Of a stretch of DNA of 35,043 bases, positions 31,556 through 35,043 are shown piece after piece. Origin of the DNA: [Phormidium] sp. LEGE 05292. Lineage in GTDB: Bacteria; Cyanobacteriota; Cyanobacteriia; Cyanobacteriales; Aerosakkonemataceae. The stretch's first letter is position 1, and each line of letters starts with the position of its first letter. The DNA lies in assembly GCF_015207735.1 (NCBI RefSeq), contig NZ_JADEWG010000068.1, positions 1 through 35,043 on the forward strand, in the 5' to 3' direction. The translations under genes and the position numbers were made by a program. Below the pieces are notes generated by a model. The model was not told the DNA's origin. It saw only the letters and a program-made list of their open reading frames with translations, and made no database searches.

Positions 31556-32681
31556 ATGCTCGAACTAGTAGACATCAAACGCGAAATCGAAAGTTTATCT
31601 CATCGCCTGGGTAAAACCCAGGACTATCTTTGACATACCTGCTCTGACTGCTAAAATTCAAGACTTAGAGCAGATAGCGTCTCAACCAGAATTTTGGAAC
31701 GATCAAGACTCTGCTCAACAAACTCTGCAAGAACTGAATGATTTTAAATCGCATCTACAGCAATTTTATGACTGGAAAAGTAGCTTGGAAGATACGAGAG
31801 CGATCGTAGAATTGCTAGAGTTAGAAGCCGATACCGCATTATTAACAGAAGCCCAAACTAACCTCAGTAACCTAAACCGAGAACTAGAACGTTGGGAATT
31901 ACAACAGCTATTATCCGGCCCTTACGATAATCAAGGCGCAGTATTAACAATTAATGCTGGTGCTGGAGGTACAGACGCGCAAGACTGGGCAGAAATGTTG
32001 CTGCGAATGTACACCCGTTGGGCAGAAACTCAAGGTTATAAAGTGCATTTAGCAGAAATCTCCCAAGGCGATGAAGCAGGAATCAAATCTGCCACCTTAG
32101 AAATCGAAGGGCGTTACGCTTATGGTTACTTAAAAGCCGAGAAAGGCACCCATCGTCTAGTCAGAATTTCGCCCTTTAATGCTAACGGGAAAAGACAAAC
32201 CAGCTTTGCCGGAGTGGAAATCATGCCAATTCTCGATCACTCTGTAGAATTGGACATTCCAGAAAAAGACTTAGAAATTACTACCTCTCGTTCTGGTGGT
32301 AAAGGTGGGCAAAACGTCAACAAAGTAGAAACAGCGGTGCAAATTAAGCATATCCCTACAGGTATTGCTGTCCGCTGTACTGAAGAACGCTCTCAGCTAC
32401 AAAACAAGGAGAAAGCCTTAGCTAGACTCAAAGCAAAGTTACTAGTTATTGCCCAAGAACAACGCGCCAAAGAAATCGCCGAAATTCGCGGAGACATAGT
32501 AGAAGCTGCTTGGGGCAACCAAATCCGTAATTATGTATTCCATCCCTATCAAATGGTAAAGGATGTCCGTACCAGTGTAGAAACTACTGCGATTACGGAT
32601 GTCATGAACGGCGAACTCGATCCTTTTATCCAAGCCTATCTCCGCCAAGAAAATCAATTAGTAGAAAGTAACTCAGTGTAA
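31556..32681 (+). CDS. prfB: peptide chain release factor 2, with programmed +1 frameshift
   Basis: Release factor 2 ends translation at UGA and UAA. The first 25 codons (31556-31630, [10 protein letters not shown]...) end at CTT TGA C, the classic +1 frameshift site: ribosomes slip on CTT and continue with GAC at 31632, giving a full protein of 374 residues. The second part has the stop-recognition tripeptide SPF (in [11 protein letters not shown]), the catalytic GGQ (in [11 protein letters not shown]) and the usual C-terminal helices. The shift lets RF2 control its own level: scarce RF2 means more frameshifting. A CAGG stimulatory Shine-Dalgarno-like element precedes the site. It must not be read as a pseudogene. 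The start is ATG at 31556. Confidence 0.96.
31606..31634 (+). promoter_or_regulatory. prfB frameshift site with upstream hairpin
   Basis: CCTGGGT (31606-31612) pairs perfectly with ACCCAGG (31616-31622) across a 3-base AAA loop. The 3' arm ends in CAGG, the Shine-Dalgarno-like stimulator, and is followed by ACTAT and then the shift sequence CTTTGAC (31628-31634). The stem therefore contains the stimulator in a paired form; the elongating ribosome would have to open it first. Confidence 0.7.
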
Positions 32682-32710
32682 GCACAAGGGAACTCCTGAA
32701 CAGGGAAAGT

Positions 32711-32771
32711 GGGGAGGTAGGGAGAGTATTTCTCCCCATCTCCCCATCTCCCCATCTCCCCATCTCCCCAC
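32711..32771. repeat. CTCCCCAT tandem octamers with a GGGGAG partner
   Basis: Five units of CTCCCCA(T/C) lie at 32732-32771, and a GGGGAG at 32711-32716 can pair with the first unit to form a hairpin. It lies about 50 bases after the prfB stop codon and may end that transcript. Regular 8-base spacing without variable spacers excludes a CRISPR. Confidence 0.75.
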
Positions 32772-32898
32772 CTCCGTGTTGATTGTCCTCAATAATTTCT
32801 GAGGATCAGTAATTTTATACTGTGAAGAGACTAATCAAACTTGTTAGAGTGAAAAGGAAAAATGGTAGCTGGTATCTTCTCTAGAATTAAAAATCGGT

Positions 32899-33114
32899 AT
32901 GAGTAACCCAATTTCACCCACCCAACCACCGGAAAATTCCCCAAGTGAAACTACCACGCCACCCGAAGGAACTACTGGCGAAGCGCAGCCAAGTTATGTG
33001 AAACTAGCGATGCGTAACATGGTACGTAAGCGTGGTACTTCTGTGAAACACTTTTTTCTGACGACTATTAGCTTGTTAGGGTTTCTAATTGGTCTTTCTT
33101 ATCTAACTCGTTGA
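32899..33114 (+). CDS. DUF3285 family small membrane protein
   Basis: A 71-residue protein with a Pro/Thr/Ser-rich N-terminus (1-28), the conserved block PSYVKLAMRNMVRKRGTSVKHFFLTT, and one membrane helix ending in LSYLTR. This block is diagnostic for a cyanobacterial family of unknown function; the gene commonly lies next to ybeY. The Lys/Arg-rich segment before the helix should lie on the cytoplasmic side. No ribosome-binding site was recognised, but the ATG at 32899 fits the family. Confidence 0.8.
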   Translation: MSNPISPTQPPENSPSETTTPPEGTTGEAQPSYVKLAMRNMVRKRGTSVKHFFLTTISLLGFLIGLSYLTR

Positions 33115-33159
33115 CAAATAGAAAAAGTTGGTCGGGAATTCGGAATTGGAGGATTTGGC

Positions 33160-33651
33160 GTGGAAGTAGAACTGAATGTACAGGATTATTTTTCGGAGTC
33201 ATCCCTAATAACTGGAGTTGATGAGGAAACCTGGCAGAACTGGTTCTCCGCTTGGCTAGAAACTTTGCAATCCAACAATTCCTCAGCAAAAAGCTATGAA
33301 CTCAGCCTCCGCCTCACTGACGATGCGGAAATTCACTCTCTCAATGCTCAGTATCGTCAGCAAGATAAGCCAACAGATGTTTTGGCATTTGCGGCTTTAG
33401 AAGTTAATATTCCTCAGTCAGATGAAATGCTAGAGTGTTTGCCGCTATACCTTGGTGATATTGTAATTTCTGTTGATACTGCTCAACGGCAGGCAAAACA
33501 ACAAGATCACTCGTTGCAAATAGAGTTAGCTTGGTTAGCTGCTCATGGCTTACTTCATCTTTTGGGATGGGATCATCCTGATGATGAGAGTTTGAGGCGG
33601 ATGCTGCATCAACAGACTAACTTGCTGGAAACTATTGGCCTTGCTATTTAG
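33160..33651 (+). CDS. ybeY: endoribonuclease YbeY, 16S rRNA maturation
   Basis: A 163-residue metal-dependent RNase involved in the 3' processing of 16S rRNA and ribosome quality control. The zinc-binding motif H-x3-H-x5-H is complete at H129, H133 and H139 ([11 protein letters not shown]), and the substrate region [13 protein letters not shown] (65-77) is conserved. The start is a GTG with a strong GGAGG element 7 bases upstream. It is 45 bases after the DUF3285 gene and 18 bases before dgkA, a common cyanobacterial order. Confidence 0.95.
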   Translation: MEVELNVQDYFSESSLITGVDEETWQNWFSAWLETLQSNNSSAKSYELSLRLTDDAEIHSLNAQYRQQDKPTDVLAFAALEVNIPQSDEMLECLPLYLGDIVISVDTAQRQAKQQDHSLQIELAWLAAHGLLHLLGWDHPDDESLRRMLHQQTNLLETIGLAI

Positions 33652-33669
33652 ACAAAATAAGTATCTCTT

Positions 33670-34284
33670 ATGTCTGTGCAGGCAGTAGAACGGGTTGATT
33701 TTAATTTATTCTTTTCCCTGTGTGTGCTAGACATGAAACTGAATCAACAGCTGATGCCATCAAAAAATTCTAAGTCCTCAAATCGCCATATCGTAGCTAC
33801 TACTTCCGCTTCCGTGTCGGGTGATGTTTCGCCATCAAAGAATAATTCAACGGAACAGGTAGGACAGTCAAAGCGTGACCTGGCTTGGCAGGTTGCCTCT
33901 AATTTACTGGTAAGTTTTAAGTATGCTTGGGCAGGACTGACATACGGTTTTGGTACCCAACGTAATTTTCGGATTCATGTGGCGATCGGCATTTTCGCAA
34001 TTTCACTGGGCGTTTTTCTTCATCTGAGTCCAGTGGAAATGTCGCTGATTGGAATTACGATCGGACTAGTTCTGGCAATGGAGTTAATCAATACCGCAAT
34101 TGAGTCGGTAGTTGACTTAACTGTGAAGCAAACTTACCATGAATTAGCTAAGATTGCTAAAGATTGTGCTGCGGGTGCGGTGCTAGTTTCTGCTCTGGCA
34201 TCTATTTTAGTTGCTGGTTCGTTGTTGTTGCCGCCTCTGTTTACGCTAATGGTGCAATCCAATCTGTTTTCGATTTTTAATTAG
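33670..34284 (+). CDS. dgkA: diacylglycerol kinase, prokaryotic DgkA type
   Basis: A 204-residue membrane enzyme that phosphorylates diacylglycerol (or undecaprenol in some bacteria) with ATP. The catalytic domain begins near residue 78 (LLVSFKYAWAGL) and has three membrane helices; the active-site segment AMELINTAIESVVDL (136-150) with E138, N141 and E145, and KDCAAGAVLVSA (164-175) are intact. The first 75 residues are a polar, Ser-rich extension not needed for the fold; the true start may be an internal ATG at 33733 or 33754. It follows ybeY by 18 bases and is likely translated from the same mRNA. Confidence 0.88.
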   Translation: MSVQAVERVDFNLFFSLCVLDMKLNQQLMPSKNSKSSNRHIVATTSASVSGDVSPSKNNSTEQVGQSKRDLAWQVASNLLVSFKYAWAGLTYGFGTQRNFRIHVAIGIFAISLGVFLHLSPVEMSLIGITIGLVLAMELINTAIESVVDLTVKQTYHELAKIAKDCAAGAVLVSALASILVAGSLLLPPLFTLMVQSNLFSIFN

Positions 34285-34297
34285 CGATTTTAGGTAG

Positions 34298-34383
34298 GGA
34301 AATTGAAAATTGTCGCTGTTTTCTTGACCTCTAGCTATAGCGATCGGGTCAATCTAAAATCGGAAGTCGGAAATTGAAAATTG
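34298..34383 (+). repeat. 15-base direct repeat before trpG
   Basis: GGAAATTGAAAATTG occurs at 34298-34312 and again at 34369-34383. The second copy contains the TTG at 34374 that a naive frame would take as the start of trpG, which favours the later start. Confidence 0.7.
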
Positions 34384-34406
34384 GTTGGCTAAAGGAGTAT
34401 AAAAAT

Positions 34407-34994
34407 TTGATTTTAGTAATTGATAATTACGATAGCTTTACTTACAATCTGGTGCAGTATTTGGGAGAATTAGCTTCTGAATTCCCTGTAGCTGCTGATA
34501 TTCAGGTTTACCGCAATGACCAAATTACTTTAGAGCAAATTCGCCAACTCAAACCAGACGGAGTGGTAATTTCTCCAGGCCCAGGAAGACCAGAAGATGC
34601 GGGAATTTCTCCTGATTTGATTCGGGATTTGGGTGCAAGTTTACCAATTCTCGGTGTTTGTTTGGGACATCAGGCAATGGGTCTGGTGTTTGGCGGTAAA
34701 ATCGTTTCTGCGCCTGAGTTAATGCACGGTAAGACTTCGCCAGTCCATCACAAGGGTGTGGGACTTTTCCAAGATGTGGAAACTCCGATGACTGCTACTC
34801 GTTATCACAGTTTAGTTATTGAGAAAGAATCTTGCCCAGAAGTTTTGGAAATTACCGCTTGGGTAGAAGATGGCACGATTATGGGTGTGCGCCACCGTGA
34901 TTATCCCCATATTCAAGGAGTCCAGTTTCACCCAGAAAGCATTCTCACCAATTCTGGAAAGCATTTGTTGCGAAACTTCCTGAAATCCCTTTAG
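34407..34994 (+). CDS. trpG: glutamine amidotransferase, anthranilate synthase component II
   Basis: A 195-residue class I glutamine amidotransferase that supplies ammonia from glutamine for anthranilate (tryptophan) or, if shared, aminodeoxychorismate (folate) synthesis. The catalytic triad is complete: Cys85 in GVCLGHQ, His175 and Glu177 in QFHPES; the oxyanion motif SPGPGRPED (56-64) is present. The start is the TTG at 34407 (reading MILVIDNYDSFTYNL, the normal family start), with GGAG 9 bases before it. A start at 34374 would add 11 residues from a spacer repeat. It is the last gene of the prfB-to-trpG run on the plus strand; the synthase subunit gene is not here. Confidence 0.9.
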   Translation: MILVIDNYDSFTYNLVQYLGELASEFPVAADIQVYRNDQITLEQIRQLKPDGVVISPGPGRPEDAGISPDLIRDLGASLPILGVCLGHQAMGLVFGGKIVSAPELMHGKTSPVHHKGVGLFQDVETPMTATRYHSLVIEKESCPEVLEITAWVEDGTIMGVRHRDYPHIQGVQFHPESILTNSGKHLLRNFLKSL

Positions 34995-35043
34995 GAGCAG
35001 AGGGGCAGAGGGGCAGAGGTGCAGGGGTGCAGGGGTGCAAGGG
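34995..35043. repeat. GGGGCAGA / GGGGTGCA tandem octamers at the window edge
   Basis: From just after the trpG stop to the end of the window the sequence consists of octamers: GGGGCAGA units followed by GGGGTGCA units. The array continues beyond the window, so its length is unknown. Confidence 0.85.

Noticed and set aside
31556-31634. Early in-frame stop in prfB as a sign of a pseudogene
   Set aside because: The stop lies in CTT TGA C, the conserved +1 frameshift site of release factor 2, and the rest of the gene is intact.
32732-32771. CRISPR array
   Set aside because: The 8-base units follow directly on each other without spacers; it is a simple tandem repeat.
34374-34406. TTG start of trpG at 34374
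   Set aside because: It lies in a 15-base spacer repeat; the TTG at 34407 has a GGAG site and gives the normal family start.
1-35043. tRNA or rRNA genes
   Set aside because: No T-arm (GGTTCRANYCC) with a matching acceptor stem and no rRNA segment was seen on either strand by eye; a covariance search would be decisive.

Overview
The window is chromosomal DNA from a cyanobacterium, most likely a filamentous one. The evidence is the many GCGATCGC-type (HIP1) palindromes inside genes, a Mg-chelatase ChlD, a solanesyl-diphosphate synthase (plastoquinone side chain), a SigF-type sigma factor, a hetZ-patU pair, and lineage-restricted families such as the DUF3285 protein. No rRNA, tRNA, CRISPR array or complete insertion sequence was found. 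Almost everything is intact single-copy chromosomal coding sequence. The spacers carry low-complexity repeats typical of cyanobacteria (heptamers of the GATTTTA type, and octamers of the ACAAGGGG, CTCCCCAT and GGGGTGCA types).

Layout, left to right. Positions 1-5.6 kb hold signalling genes: a HEAT-repeat protein cut by the window edge, a lone cyclic-nucleotide-binding protein, two diguanylate cyclase-type proteins (one with a good receiver domain, one with a degenerate one) separated by a decayed spacer containing a hybrid-kinase relic, and an FtsH-like Zn protease that lacks the AAA module. Positions 5.7-8.7 kb hold a small exported protein and a TgpA-type transglutaminase-like membrane protein whose catalytic Cys position is Ala. 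Positions 8.8-16.4 kb form a block on the minus strand: amiC, murI, sds, hetZ, patU. It links septal peptidoglycan hydrolysis, wall precursor supply, quinone synthesis and filament differentiation. Between sds and murI lie a chain of RNA hairpins and a 39-residue membrane microprotein. Positions 16.9-20.9 kb hold an AT-rich glycosyltransferase plus small membrane protein pair, an NhaS3-like Na+/H+ antiporter and a SIMPL-domain periplasmic protein.

Positions 21-24.4 kb hold an unusual ribonuclease III with an N-terminal Swt1-type HEPN domain, a Uma2-family nuclease-fold protein and an orphan sensor kinase. Positions 24.6-30.4 kb hold chlD, a GNAT acetyltransferase, a tandem pair of paralogous coiled-coil proteins behind a near-consensus promoter with an inverted repeat at its -35 box, and sigF. 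Positions 30.7-35 kb hold a BI-1 family membrane protein and a co-directional housekeeping run: prfB (with a programmed +1 frameshift), a DUF3285 gene, ybeY, dgkA and trpG.

The strongest candidates for something new are the HEPN-RNase III fusion (21.0-22.2 kb), the multi-hairpin RNA region (13.2-13.5 kb), the hairpin that contains the stimulatory Shine-Dalgarno-like element of the prfB frameshift (31.6 kb), and the coiled-coil tandem with its operator-like site (27.2-29.5 kb).
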